Positions 1 to 6,803 of a DNA stretch of 64,000 nt are shown one piece after another. Position 1 is the stretch's first letter, and every line of letters starts with the position of its first letter. The notes under the pieces were generated by a model, which saw only the letters and a program-made list of their open reading frames with translations, searched no databases and was not told where the DNA came from. The position numbers were made by a program, and so were the translations under genes. Source of the DNA: Korobacter sp963703075 (GTDB lineage Bacteria; Acidobacteriota; Terriglobia; Terriglobales; Acidobacteriaceae); assembly GCA_963703075.1 (NCBI GenBank), contig OY969786.1, forward strand, positions 3,100,001 through 3,164,000. The letters are read 5' to 3'.

Positions 1-70
1 CAAATCTCGCTAAAAACAGCGGTTTGCGAATGGGACCATTCCGGGGCGAGCTTTCCCAAGAGCGAACCCA

Positions 71-98
71 AGAGAAAAGCCGCTCCGAAGAGCGGCTT
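71..98 (-). terminator. Intrinsic terminator with cUUCGg loop
   Basis: Read on the minus strand, a perfect 9-bp stem (AAGCCGCTC with GAGCGGCTT) closes a TTCG loop flanked by C and G, the very stable cUUCGg tetraloop, and is followed by a pyrimidine tract (TTCTCT). It lies 23 nt past the stop codon of the propeller-protein gene and would end that transcript. Confidence 0.8.
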
Positions 99-121
99 GG
101 TGAAGGGTTGTTGTCTCCTTA

Positions 122-2146
122 TTATTTGGAGCCGGTGACCTGGGCGGTGGAGACGTTGGTCGTGTCCATTTCGAGTCCGTTGAAGGCGGTGGCGGCGAGA
201 TAGCCGCCGCGATAGGAGATGGCGCTACGTATCAGGAGGCCCGAATCGGACGAGTTGTGCCAAGTGGACCCGTTGTCGGTGCTGGAATAGACCCCGTGGC
301 CGTCGCGGGTGGTGGCCAGCATGCGGTGATTCGCGGGATCGACAGAAACGGTGAGGACCTGTTTCCAGGGCAGGCCGTTGGTGACGTGCTCCCAGGTCTT
401 GCCATCGTCGATGCTTCGCAACGCTCCCTGCTGCGTGGCGAGCCAGAGGCTCTGGTCAGGAGCAACGGTGACGCTATAAATCCCGCTGACAAATTTGGGT
501 ACGGGAATCTCGGCCCACTTCTCGCCGTGATCGGAGGAGATAAACGCGGTGAGAGCGGTAGCGGCCAAGGCTTTTTCTTCGGTGGCGCTGACGGTGAGGA
601 AACGGGTTTCGCCATCGAGCTCAACGTGATGCCACATCTTGCCTTGGTCGTGGCTGGTATAGACGCCGGTGCTGGTGGCGGCGAACCAGAAGGATGGAGT
701 AAACGCCAGCTGCGAGACCTGCGAAACCAACTCAGATTTTTCGTACTCGATCTTCGGTTTCGCGGCCTTGGCGGCAGCGGCCTTCCTGGCGGCTGCAGTC
801 TTGGCAACGGTCTTGGGCGCGGGAATGATCTTCTCTTTCACCACCACACTGGCCGGCTCCCACAGCTCGGTCTTGCGAGAGAAATCCATGATGCCGTGGT
901 TAGTACCGGCGAAGAGGGTCCCTTCCGCATCCTGCTGGAGGGTGAAAACGTCGCGATCTTTGAGGCCCTTGCTCATCTGCTTCCAGGTCGCGCCGGCATC
1001 GTGGGAAACGTAGACGCCGCCGAAATCACGGTCATTGAGCAGCCCGGCATAGATAGTGTCGGGATCCTTGCCATCGACAAGGAAGGAAGAAACCTGGCGA
1101 TGAGCGTAGCCGCGGTTGGCGGGTTCAAAACTCTCGCCGCCATTGTCGCTGGAGAGCACGCCGCTGCGGTCGGTCGCGAGCAGGACGCGCTTGGGATCGC
1201 GCGGATCGACGGAGACGTCGTTCACGATGACGTTCTTGGGCGTCATGAGCTTGAACGTCTTGCCGCCATCGACAGTCTTGTAGAGACCCTCGGTAGTTCC
1301 GGCATAAACGACTTGCGGGTTGACGGGATCCTGCTGCAGGACGCGGGTGCGGCGGGCCGTCATGGGAATGCCCTGAATCTTGTGGAACTGCTGGCCGGAG
1401 GTTTCGCTCTTATAAATGCCCGAGCAGGCGCTGGCGAAGACGTTGGCCGGGTTGGAGAAGTCGACGATGATGGAGAAGACGTCGGAGTCGTCGATGACGC
1501 CCTGCTTGATGCTGTGCCAGTTCTGGCCACCGTCCTCGGTCTTCCAGGGCAGGTGCCAGGTTCCGGCATAGATGACGTCGGGATTCTTGGGGTCGATGGC
1601 GATGGATTCGATGTTCTTGATCTCGGCGTGATTTTCCGGCGAGATGCGGTGCCAGGACTTGGCGCCATCACTGCTGCGGTAGACGCCGTCGAGGGCGCCT
1701 GCGACCAGGATCTTGGGATTGCTGGGAGCGATGGTCAAAGCGCGAATGGATTTGCCGCGCATCGATTCGATGGTCTTCCAAGTCTTACCGCTGTCGTGGG
1801 TGACGTAAAGATCGCCGGCATCACGCTGGCGTTCGACGCTCCAGACGGCGACGTAAATCGTTTTCGAGTCGGCGGGATCGAAGGCGATGTTGTCGAGGAC
1901 GTAGTCGTCTCCTTCGCCGATCTGGGCGAGGCGCAACCAGGTCTTGCCGGCGTCTTCCGACTCATAGAGCTGGCCGGAGCTGGTGCCGAGCAGGATGCGG
2001 TCGGGGTTATGCGGATCGTAGGCGAGGCTACGGGCATCACCGCCGTCGGGTCCTAGTTCTTTCCAGGTGGTGGCGGAGGCGAAGTTGACCGCGAGGAGCA
2101 GGACAACAAAGACAGCGAGCAGCGAGAAACAGCGCTTGGTAGACAT
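122..2146 (-). CDS. Secreted Asp-box (BNR/VPS10-like) beta-propeller protein
   Basis: The 674-residue product starts with a signal peptide (about residues 1-25, ending ASA). It then carries about eleven Asp-box motifs of the form S-x-D-x-G-x-x-W/F, for example SEDAGKTW at 63-70, TEDGGQNW, SHDAGATW, SSDHGEKW and STDNGSTW. Such motifs mark propeller blades in sortilin/VPS10, Ycf48-like and sialidase-related proteins. An Ala/Lys/Pro-rich linker around residues 440-470 splits the repeats into two groups, suggesting two propellers. No catalytic residues are recognisable, so a binding or structural role outside the cytoplasm is more likely than glycosidase activity; that is inference. The gene stands alone, with its own terminator. 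A long open frame on the opposite strand (257-2056) is a shadow of it. Confidence 0.9.
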   Translation of the reverse strand: MSTKRCFSLLAVFVVLLLAVNFASATTWKELGPDGGDARSLAYDPHNPDRILLGTSSGQLYESEDAGKTWLRLAQIGEGDDYVLDNIAFDPADSKTIYVAVWSVERQRDAGDLYVTHDSGKTWKTIESMRGKSIRALTIAPSNPKILVAGALDGVYRSSDGAKSWHRISPENHAEIKNIESIAIDPKNPDVIYAGTWHLPWKTEDGGQNWHSIKQGVIDDSDVFSIIVDFSNPANVFASACSGIYKSETSGQQFHKIQGIPMTARRTRVLQQDPVNPQVVYAGTTEGLYKTVDGGKTFKLMTPKNVIVNDVSVDPRDPKRVLLATDRSGVLSSDNGGESFEPANRGYAHRQVSSFLVDGKDPDTIYAGLLNDRDFGGVYVSHDAGATWKQMSKGLKDRDVFTLQQDAEGTLFAGTNHGIMDFSRKTELWEPASVVVKEKIIPAPKTVAKTAAARKAAAAKAAKPKIEYEKSELVSQVSQLAFTPSFWFAATSTGVYTSHDQGKMWHHVELDGETRFLTVSATEEKALAATALTAFISSDHGEKWAEIPVPKFVSGIYSVTVAPDQSLWLATQQGALRSIDDGKTWEHVTNGLPWKQVLTVSVDPANHRMLATTRDGHGVYSSTDNGSTWHNSSDSGLLIRSAISYRGGYLAATAFNGLEMDTTNVSTAQVTGSK

Positions 2147-2346
2147 CGAGTTGATGATACCGCCCTTCCCTGTGCATGGACGCGCAGGCAGCGTCCATAG
2201 TTTTACAAGTTAGGTACACGGCGCAACATTACGGAAGGCCCAAGGCCAGGAACTCTGGAGGGAAGAGGCTGAAGGGGTTGCGGTTAGGAGTAGAGTGGCA
2301 CTGGGATGGAGCATCATTTCCTCGAACACACGATCCCGCCGCCAGG

Positions 2347-2378
2347 GATTCCTTGTGGTAACGGGATGTTACAACAAC
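2347..2378 (-). repeat. Palindromic element, right arm only (copy 1)
   Basis: GATT followed by CTTGTGGTAACGGGATG matches the right arm of the intact copies; no left arm is recognisable before it. It lies about 30 nt from the stop of the truncated gene at 2398. The region in common with the 40.9-kb copy begins inside this arm, at 2352. Confidence 0.65.
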
Positions 2379-2742
2379 TGATGCAAAACCCGATGAGCTA
2401 TCGATGCATCTCCCAGCCACCCTCCTTGGCACGCTTTACCAATTCGGCGAGACGCACCCGAGCCTTGATGAGAACCAATTGACCAGGTTGTGACCATATT
2501 TCACGCTCCCACCATTCCTGCAATTCTCGTTGACTACATAGCTGTGAAATTGCGCGAATTAGATCATCGGCTTCTCGTCCGTAAACCTCGTGCTTGAGGA
2601 ACAAAATACTTATGAGAGGTGGGACACGGGCCTCACCATTTGGTGCAGCCTCGCGTTTCTCAGGATCATCGGTTTCAATCAAATCCCTAGGATCAACTTC
2701 CATCCACGAGCCGGGACGCTCGTCAAATGGATGAAGCGAATA
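2352..2742 (-). repeat. Duplicated segment, copy A (matches 40859-41250)
   Basis: These 391 bp match 40859-41250 with one substitution (a at 2478, c at 40986) and one C-run difference (three against four C at about 2378). Similarity begins in the palindrome right arm and stops abruptly after GAAGCGAATA, where copy A runs straight into the left flank of the next palindromic element and copy B continues the gene. Confidence 0.9.
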
Positions 2743-2766
2743 GTTGTTGTGAACAGGCGTTACCAC
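2398..2766 (-). pseudogene. Truncated copy of the hypothetical gene found at 40906-41433
   Basis: From its SLHPFDERPGSW segment to the C-terminus, this open frame is identical to the 175-residue protein encoded at 40906-41433 except for one Leu/Val change. It lacks the N-terminal ~63 residues and the native start. Its first codons come from the neighbouring palindromic element (GTG at 2764-2766 lies in the element), so it is probably not expressed as a functional protein. The family is not recognised. The intact copy is soluble, charged and has no signal peptide. Read as a beheaded, recently duplicated cassette. Confidence 0.7.
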
Positions 2767-2816
2767 TCACAATCGTGCCACACCCTGATTCCCTGTGGTA
2801 ACGGGGTTTACCAATA
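2743..2816 (-). repeat. Palindromic element (copy 2)
   Basis: The arms CGTTACCAC (2758-2766) and GTGGTAACG (2795-2803) are perfect inverted repeats. They enclose a variable inner stem and a conserved loop containing GTGCCACACC. Conserved flanks are GTTGTGAACAGG on the left and GGGTTTACCAA on the right. Confidence 0.85.
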
Positions 2817-2832
2817 GCTAATCCGAGTCCAC

Positions 2833-3426
2833 TCACTGAAAGGTGATATTTTTCGGCCTACAGAATCGGTCTTTCATCGAATCGACACGCGGCTCAAGAT
2901 CACTGAAGTCCCGCAAGAGCTGGGCATGAAATTCAGGTTTTCGAGTCGCCACGCACCAAAACTCATCGTGACTGATGAACGCAAAACAGTCAGCGCCGGA
3001 TGGGATAATGTATGCATCCCATCCATACACAAAGCAAGGCACGATGAAGGCTGTAAGATCGGCGATCTCGTCGGATCGGAACCAGTGTCCGTTCGCAACT
3101 CCGAGAGGCCGCAGTTCGCCGAATCCCATTCGCATCCTCTCAATTAGCCTCCACCCGCTTTTCTCCAACTGTGGACTGCCAATATTCCACAGCCGCAGCC
3201 AGAGCAATGCGCCAGAGAAGTGGGCTTCATCTGCGAATGTGCCAAGCATAGAGATGAGTCGTGCGAAGTATGTGACGCGGAGAGGCGTCTTCGGATAACT
3301 CAGGGTGATGCAATTCGCTTCAGAAGTGTCGTAATAGAGTTCGCCAGAACCGTCAATTTTGATGCCTGTGGCCCATGAATTCTTATTCTCGAAATCTCGC
3401 ACTTCCTCGTCGGTCATTACATGCAT
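2833..3426 (-). CDS. Hypothetical protein (array cargo)
   Basis: The 197-residue soluble protein (starting MHVMTDEEVRDF) has no signal peptide or membrane segment and is rich in aromatic residues. I do not recognise the family. The stop lies 29 nt from the right arm of element 2, and the start about 52 nt from the left arm of element 3, so it fills one unit of the array exactly. A weak AAGG precedes the first ATG; a second in-frame ATG three codons later (3417) is an alternative start. Size and composition would suit a small immunity or accessory protein, but nothing in the sequence proves that. Confidence 0.65.
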   Translation of the reverse strand: MHVMTDEEVRDFENKNSWATGIKIDGSGELYYDTSEANCITLSYPKTPLRVTYFARLISMLGTFADEAHFSGALLWLRLWNIGSPQLEKSGWRLIERMRMGFGELRPLGVANGHWFRSDEIADLTAFIVPCFVYGWDAYIIPSGADCFAFISHDEFWCVATRKPEFHAQLLRDFSDLEPRVDSMKDRFCRPKNITFQ

Positions 3427-3467
3427 GAAAGGCTTGCCTTGCGCTCAATTCTCGCTGTTGAATGGAT

Positions 3468-3534
3468 AGGTGTCCAGGCGTTAGCACTAGTAACCCTGCC
3501 TAACCGAGATTGCTTGTGGTAGCGGGATTTATCG
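3468..3534 (-). repeat. Palindromic element (copy 3)
   Basis: The left arm CGTTAGCAC (3479-3487) and right arm GTGGTAGCG (3516-3524) have each changed and no longer pair perfectly. Spacing, loop region (CCTGCC) and flanks (CCAGGCG, GGGATTTATCGC) are kept, so this is a diverged member of the same family. Confidence 0.75.
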
Positions 3535-4020
3535 CTAGCTAACGTTCTGGGTGACCCATTGCCGCTGCTCCGGCGTGTCTGGCACTGCACACCCACGAGC
3601 GCTCTCAATGGTGGAGAACGCATCGTTTGCCGCCAGACCAAGCTGAATCAATACCGAAGCAGCAAGCATCGTTGAGCGACCGATGCTCGCACGACAATGA
3701 ACTCCTACAGAGCGCCCCTGCCGCACGAGTGCGGCAACCCGATTTGTCTCGCGCAGAAAATGGTCTTTGTCGATTGGAACGCTGCGATCTGAAATAGGGA
3801 TGTTGATGAACGTGATCGAACCGGACTCGCAATGCTCGCGCTCTGTTGCAAGTCCAAGCTCCTGAGCTTCTTCGTCGGTTAGCATCGACACCAGTACGTC
3901 GATCCCTTCATGCGAGAGTGCGGTGATTTCGTCGCAAAGCCAATCACCACCGCGCGGGCGCGCCACGCTGGCGATGCGTCCGGGCAGCGAATCTTTGATC
4001 CTATAGATAGTCGCTTTCAT
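3535..4020 (-). CDS. Dual-specificity / protein tyrosine phosphatase-like protein (array cargo)
   Basis: The product (161 residues from ATG at 4018-4020) carries the phosphatase signature HCRASIGRS: nucleophile Cys109 and phosphate-binding Arg115 in a C-x5-R loop. An upstream Asp in ISDRSVP (residue 78) is a plausible general acid. This is the small cytoplasmic dual-specificity phosphatase fold that hydrolyses phosphotyrosine or related phosphoesters; the substrate is unknown. The open frame extends seven codons upstream, but MKATIYRIKD looks like the natural N-terminus. The stop is 10 nt from the right arm of element 3 and the start 40 nt from element 4. It is the only array gene with a clear enzymatic assignment. 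Confidence 0.8.
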   Translation of the reverse strand: MKATIYRIKDSLPGRIASVARPRGGDWLCDEITALSHEGIDVLVSMLTDEEAQELGLATEREHCESGSITFINIPISDRSVPIDKDHFLRETNRVAALVRQGRSVGVHCRASIGRSTMLAASVLIQLGLAANDAFSTIESARGCAVPDTPEQRQWVTQNVS

Positions 4021-4046
4021 GCTGAACAGGAATGACGGCAAGATAG

Positions 4047-4120
4047 ATGTTGCGAACAGGCGTTACCACTAGTAATCCTGCCACACCCCGATTACTTGTG
4101 GTAACGGGATTTATCACCAA
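4047..4120 (-). repeat. Palindromic element (copy 4, best preserved)
   Basis: The outer arms CGTTACCAC (4061-4069) and GTGGTAACG (4098-4106) and inner arms AGTAATC and GATTACT pair perfectly apart from one T/T mismatch between them. This gives a 16-bp stem around the 12-nt loop CTGCCACACCCC. Flanks are TGTTGCGAACAGG and GGGATTTATCACCAA. No T-run follows on either side, so it is not an ordinary terminator. Confidence 0.9.
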
Positions 4121-4124
4121 TGAT

Positions 4125-4376
4125 TCAGCCAGCGATGCGGCGAAAGCCTCGTAATCCGAGAGCGAGTGGGACATACCAGCCGAATAGAAAAGCAATCCAC
4201 AGCAGAGCGAACACTGACCCAGCTAGCCATGGCGGCAACCTATCAATCAACCGAGCCACTACGGTTAAACGCGTCTCTCGCACAATGATGCCGGACAGGG
4301 TGAACCAAACAGCGACGCCACCCCACACCACGCTCATTGTGACCCACAGATACGCTCTGCCGGAAACGCGCTTCAC
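4125..4376 (-). CDS. Small membrane protein (array cargo)
   Basis: The 83-residue product has two hydrophobic helices (about residues 8-30 and 50-75) separated by a short basic loop with a double Pro (RLPPWL). It starts at GTG (4374-4376), with no strong ribosome-binding site. The stop is 18 nt from the right arm of element 4 and the start about 55 nt from element 5, so it fits the one-gene-per-unit pattern. I recognise no family. Topology suggests an inner-membrane protein with two spans; it could equally be an immunity-like or stress-related membrane peptide, but nothing decides. Confidence 0.6.
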   Translation of the reverse strand: MKRVSGRAYLWVTMSVVWGGVAVWFTLSGIIVRETRLTVVARLIDRLPPWLAGSVFALLWIAFLFGWYVPLALGLRGFRRIAG

Positions 4377-4415
4377 ACGAGTAATTTACGCCCCATGAGC
4401 CGCGGCTTCCAAGAT

Positions 4416-4492
4416 AACTGTCGAGAACAGGCGTTACCACTAGTTATCCTGCCACACTCGATTCCTAGCGGTAGCGGGATTTATCGCCAACG
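4416..4492 (-). repeat. Palindromic element (copy 5)
   Basis: The left arm CGTTACCAC (4432-4440) is intact and the right arm has become GCGGTAGCG (4468-4476). The loop CCTGCCACAC and flanks GAGAACAGG and GGGATTTATCGCCAA are conserved. Confidence 0.8.
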
Positions 4493-4532
4493 ATCCTTGC
4501 TCGCTGGGTCGCTTGGGACATTTTTCATCAAT

Positions 4533-4952
4533 TTAGGTCGGTTCCGTTTCACCGTCAACCCACGACAACCGAGCCTGGTGGGAGGCGACGTGGATGAACG
4601 AGTTCCAATCGTGAACAAAGAATCGGCAGCAGAATGCGTTCGTGAGCAGCGTCGCCCTCAATCGCTCGAACAACGGGAATTGATGAGGGTCTTCGGATGA
4701 GCCATCCACTTGTATTGATCGCCATGGATACGAAAGGTGCTCGAAATCCGGTGGCTCGATCAGGAAGTAGTAAAAGCCATGCAAGCTCAGGATTGCGCGC
4801 TGATAATCCTGCGCGTTGGGATCGTCCGGCTGGTTTCTGCGAAGTTTGAGCTGTAGTTCTGCCGTTCGAGCTTGGTAATCCAGACGTAAGCTGGTTATAT
4901 ATGCGTCGGTGAAAGCGTTTGGATGGAGCGCGTCCAATTGCTCAAAAGTCAA
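4533..4952 (-). CDS. Hypothetical protein with TTG start (array cargo)
   Basis: The 139-residue soluble protein contains no internal Met at all. The open frame is closed by an upstream stop 12 codons earlier, so translation most likely begins at TTG (4950-4952), preceded by a GGGGG tract 4 nt upstream. There is no signal peptide or membrane segment. A central aromatic stretch (GFYYFLIEPPDF) and a C-terminal HDWNSFIHV segment are the most distinctive parts. I do not recognise the family. It fills the unit between elements 5 and 6, with its stop 56 nt from the former and its start 56 nt from the latter. Confidence 0.6.
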   Translation of the reverse strand: MTFEQLDALHPNAFTDAYITSLRLDYQARTAELQLKLRRNQPDDPNAQDYQRAILSLHGFYYFLIEPPDFEHLSYPWRSIQVDGSSEDPHQFPLFERLRATLLTNAFCCRFFVHDWNSFIHVASHQARLSWVDGETEPT

Positions 4953-4994
4953 GTTTCCCCCGGTCTTATCAGCAGCTTCTACGAATGGTCATAA

Positions 4995-5068
4995 CTGTCC
5001 GAAACAGGCGTTCCTCTAGTGATCGTGCCAAGTCCGGATTGCTTGCGGAAACGGGATTTACCAACAGC
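4995..5068 (-). repeat. Palindromic element (copy 6)
   Basis: Diverged arms CGTTCCTCT (5009-5017) and GCGGAAACG (5045-5053). The changes are partly compensatory, because TTCC faces GGAA and still pairs, which argues that the hairpin itself is selected. Flanks are GAAACAGG and GGGATTTACCAA. Confidence 0.75.
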
Positions 5069-5105
5069 TATCGTAGCCTGAGGGGATGCGTACGGCCCCG
5101 AAGCC

Positions 5106-5405
5106 TTATTCGTCTATCGCATCAGGGCGACCAAGCGCTCTCAGGCGACGCTTAATCTCGCTGTCGTCGCCAGCGTAACGATAACTACCGCAACAGTTCA
5201 CCGACACCGCGCCAATCGCCATCTCCAGTTCCTCCGCTGTCTGGGGTTGACGCTTGAAGAAACAGTGACCAGAAGAAGCGTCCTCTACGAAGCCGATTAG
5301 ATCAGTTGCTACCGCTTCGGGATTACGACAGGCGATGCAAAGGTCTTTCTCGACATAGAACGGCCCTTCAGCATTTTCGCGGTATCGGTGTGGGGAATTG
5401 GACAT
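5106..5405 (-). CDS. Ferredoxin-like small protein (array cargo)
   Basis: The 99-residue product has the segment FYVEKDLCIACRNPEAV, resembling the N-terminal part of bacterial ferredoxin-like proteins. Later cysteines (GHCFF, VNCCGSY) could complete an iron-sulfur site, but a full CxxCxxC motif is absent. It is therefore ferredoxin-like rather than a proven 4Fe-4S protein. Repeated acidic patches and a basic C-terminal helix are visible. ATG (5403-5405) has no clear ribosome-binding site. It is the last unit of the array: stop 52 nt from element 6, start 37 nt from element 7. Confidence 0.65.
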   Translation of the reverse strand: MSNSPHRYRENAEGPFYVEKDLCIACRNPEAVATDLIGFVEDASSGHCFFKRQPQTAEELEMAIGAVSVNCCGSYRYAGDDSEIKRRLRALGRPDAIDE

Positions 5406-5427
5406 GTTGATTGGACATTTGACACTA

Positions 5428-5499
5428 TCTGTTGCGACCAGACGTTATCACTCCCTATCCTGCCACACCCCGACTACCTTGCGGTAACCGGATTTCTCG
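5428..5499 (-). repeat. Palindromic element (copy 7, array edge)
   Basis: The left arm CGTTATCAC (5443-5451) and right arm GCGGTAACC (5481-5489) surround the conserved loop CCTGCCACACCCC. The right flank (GGATTTCTCGACA) runs directly into the 3' remnant of a SnoaL-like gene, so this copy marks the high-coordinate edge of the array. Confidence 0.8.
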
Positions 5500-5645
5500 A
5501 CACTAAACGAAGAACTCTGCTGTTTGTGGACCACTGGGTCTTCGACATTACCGTTCGACATGGCAAGGTGACGAAGATCCGGGAGTACATCGATACGCAA
5601 GCACTGGCGCGGGCCTCCGAGGCGGTCGCGAGCCCCACGCACTGA
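5497..5645 (+). pseudogene. 3' fragment of a SnoaL/NTF2-like gene
   Basis: The segment after the last palindromic element encodes about 45 residues ending in HGKVTKIREYIDTQALARAS, the typical last strand and helix of SnoaL-like (NTF2-fold) proteins, followed by a stop at 5643-5645. Members of this family are usually 120-150 residues, so two thirds are missing, replaced by the array. An open frame reaches back to 5388, but its first part is element sequence. It is a remnant, useful as a marker of where the array interrupted older sequence. A full-length member of the same fold is encoded at 39870-40253 but is not the source. Confidence 0.55.
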
Positions 5646-5809
5646 CGCGAGAAAACCGACGTCCATTCGATGGAGAATCAAGGGCTACATACCTGCTGGC
5701 CGATTCGCGCCACATGGCAATCTGCCGAGAAGTTCAGATCAAAGAAGCGCGCTCGAGCCGCAATGCATCGAATCGTCTAAGTCGAAGATGACTATTACGA
5801 GGAGCTCAC

Positions 5810-6292
5810 ATGTCGAACATTCTCACACCGGGCACTCCCGCTCCGGATTTCAAATTGCCGACCACTCCCGATCAGACGATTTCACTGTCTGAACTCAAAG
5901 GCCGTCCGGTTGTGCTCGCTTTCTATCCTGCCGACTGGAGTCCAGTGTGCGGCGACCAGATGGCTTTGTACAACGAGATCCTGCCGGAATTCCAAAAACA
6001 CCAAGCGGAGCTGCTTGGAATTTCCGTTGATGGGGCCTGGTGTCACTCCGCATTCTCAAAGGACCGCAAGCTGCGCTTCCCGTTGCTCGCGGATTTCGAG
6101 CCGAAGGGTGCGGTCTCACAGTTGTATGGCGCTTATCGTCCAGAGGGGTTCAGCGAACGAGCTCTGTTTGTGATCGACAAAGACGGCATTATCCGCTGGA
6201 GTTATCTTTCTCCAATCGGCATCAACCCTGGCGCGGATGGGATTTTGCAGGCGCTCGAAGACCTTGAAAGAGAGTCCAGTCATGCAGCTTAA
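5810..6292 (+). CDS. Peroxiredoxin (AhpC/TSA family)
   Basis: This 160-residue thioredoxin-fold peroxidase reduces hydrogen peroxide and organic peroxides. The peroxidatic Cys47 sits in FYPADWSPVCGDQ, where the usual P-x3-T-x2-C has Ser for Thr. The only other cysteine is Cys78, so it could be an atypical 2-Cys or a 1-Cys enzyme that uses an external thiol. There is no signal peptide. A strong GAGGAG lies 6-7 nt before the ATG. The gene overlaps the DsbA-like gene downstream by 11 nt, so the two are co-translated; that neighbour may supply the reducing thiol, which is inference. Confidence 0.92.
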   Translation: MSNILTPGTPAPDFKLPTTPDQTISLSELKGRPVVLAFYPADWSPVCGDQMALYNEILPEFQKHQAELLGISVDGAWCHSAFSKDRKLRFPLLADFEPKGAVSQLYGAYRPEGFSERALFVIDKDGIIRWSYLSPIGINPGADGILQALEDLERESSHAA

Positions 6293-6803
6293 GGTCCCGG
6301 TTACGGAGCAGGATCATATCCAGGGATCCGACAACGCCGCCGTAACGCTGGTTGAGTACGGGGATTACGAATGTCCGCATTGCGGTCACGCGCACCCAGT
6401 GGTCAAACGCTTGCAAAAGCATTTTGGGCACAAATTGCGTTTCGTGTTCCGGAATTTTCCCTTGGCCCAGATCCACCCATTGGCGGAGCCTGCGGCGGAG
6501 GCGGCGGAGTTCGCTGCCAGTCAAGGTAAGTTCTGGCAGATGCATGATGGCATCTTCGAGCAGCAGTCTCAGCTTTCATTAGAATTCCTCACGGCTCTGG
6601 CGAGGAAGAACGGATTAAAAGAAGCGGCGCTTTCTGAAGCCCTGGATTCCGGTGCATTCCGAGGTCGCGTGAAAGAAGACTTCACAGGCGGTGTGCGAAG
6701 TGGTGTGAACGGGACTCCAACTTTCTTTGTGAACGGCAGGCGCCACGACGCTCCTCCGGACTACGAGAGCTTGTTGCAGGCCATTGACGCGGCGGCACAA
6801 TGA
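6282..6803 (+). CDS. DsbA-family thioredoxin-like protein
   Basis: The 173-residue protein has the thioredoxin-fold active site CPHC at residues 31-34 (GDYECPHCGHAHP) and the cis-proline loop NGTPTFFVNG near the C-terminus, as in DsbA-type oxidoreductases and the soluble domain fused to NhaA in some bacteria. No signal peptide is present, so it should act in the cytoplasm, unlike classical DsbA. The chosen start (MQLKVPVTEQ) overlaps the end of the peroxiredoxin gene by 11 nt; the open frame extends to 6237, but those codons lie inside the upstream gene. Probable role: thiol partner in peroxide detoxification. Confidence 0.9.
   Translation: MQLKVPVTEQDHIQGSDNAAVTLVEYGDYECPHCGHAHPVVKRLQKHFGHKLRFVFRNFPLAQIHPLAEPAAEAAEFAASQGKFWQMHDGIFEQQSQLSLEFLTALARKNGLKEAALSEALDSGAFRGRVKEDFTGGVRSGVNGTPTFFVNGRRHDAPPDYESLLQAIDAAAQ

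Larger units (their letters stand above)
2347..5499 (-). mobile_element. Candidate cassette array: single minus-strand genes separated by palindromic elements
   Basis: Six copies of a ~70-bp palindromic element (cores at 2758, 3479, 4061, 4432, 5009 and 5443) plus a right-arm-only copy at 2347 separate six coding units. Each unit holds exactly one gene or gene fragment, all on the minus strand. Stop codons lie 10-56 nt from the right arm of one element and starts 37-56 nt from the left arm of the next (the first unit is truncated). Core-to-core spacing is 370-720 bp. The cargo is mostly unrecognised, apart from a tyrosine phosphatase and a ferredoxin-like protein. This is the layout of an integron cassette array, but the repeat lacks the attC boxes and no integrase gene is visible. 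The array abuts the 3' remnant of a SnoaL-like gene. Calling it mobile is inference, supported by the duplicated unit at 40.86-41.25 kb. Confidence 0.5.

Noticed and set aside
257..2056. Long plus-strand open frame of 599 codons
   Set aside because: Antisense shadow of the Asp-box protein gene, with no start signal and low-complexity Gly/Val/Asp composition.
4061..4106. Palindromic elements as ordinary intrinsic terminators
   Set aside because: No T-run follows on either strand and the conserved flanks and loop go beyond what a terminator needs.
2743..5499. Palindromic elements as integron attC sites
   Set aside because: attC has RYYYAAC first and GTTRRRY last; these elements have GTTAC first and GTAAC last on both strands, with a nearly perfect stem, and no integrase gene is visible. 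Only the layout is similar.
2347..5499. CRISPR array
   Set aside because: Repeats are separated by 370-720 bp of coding sequence, are diverged, and no cas gene is present.
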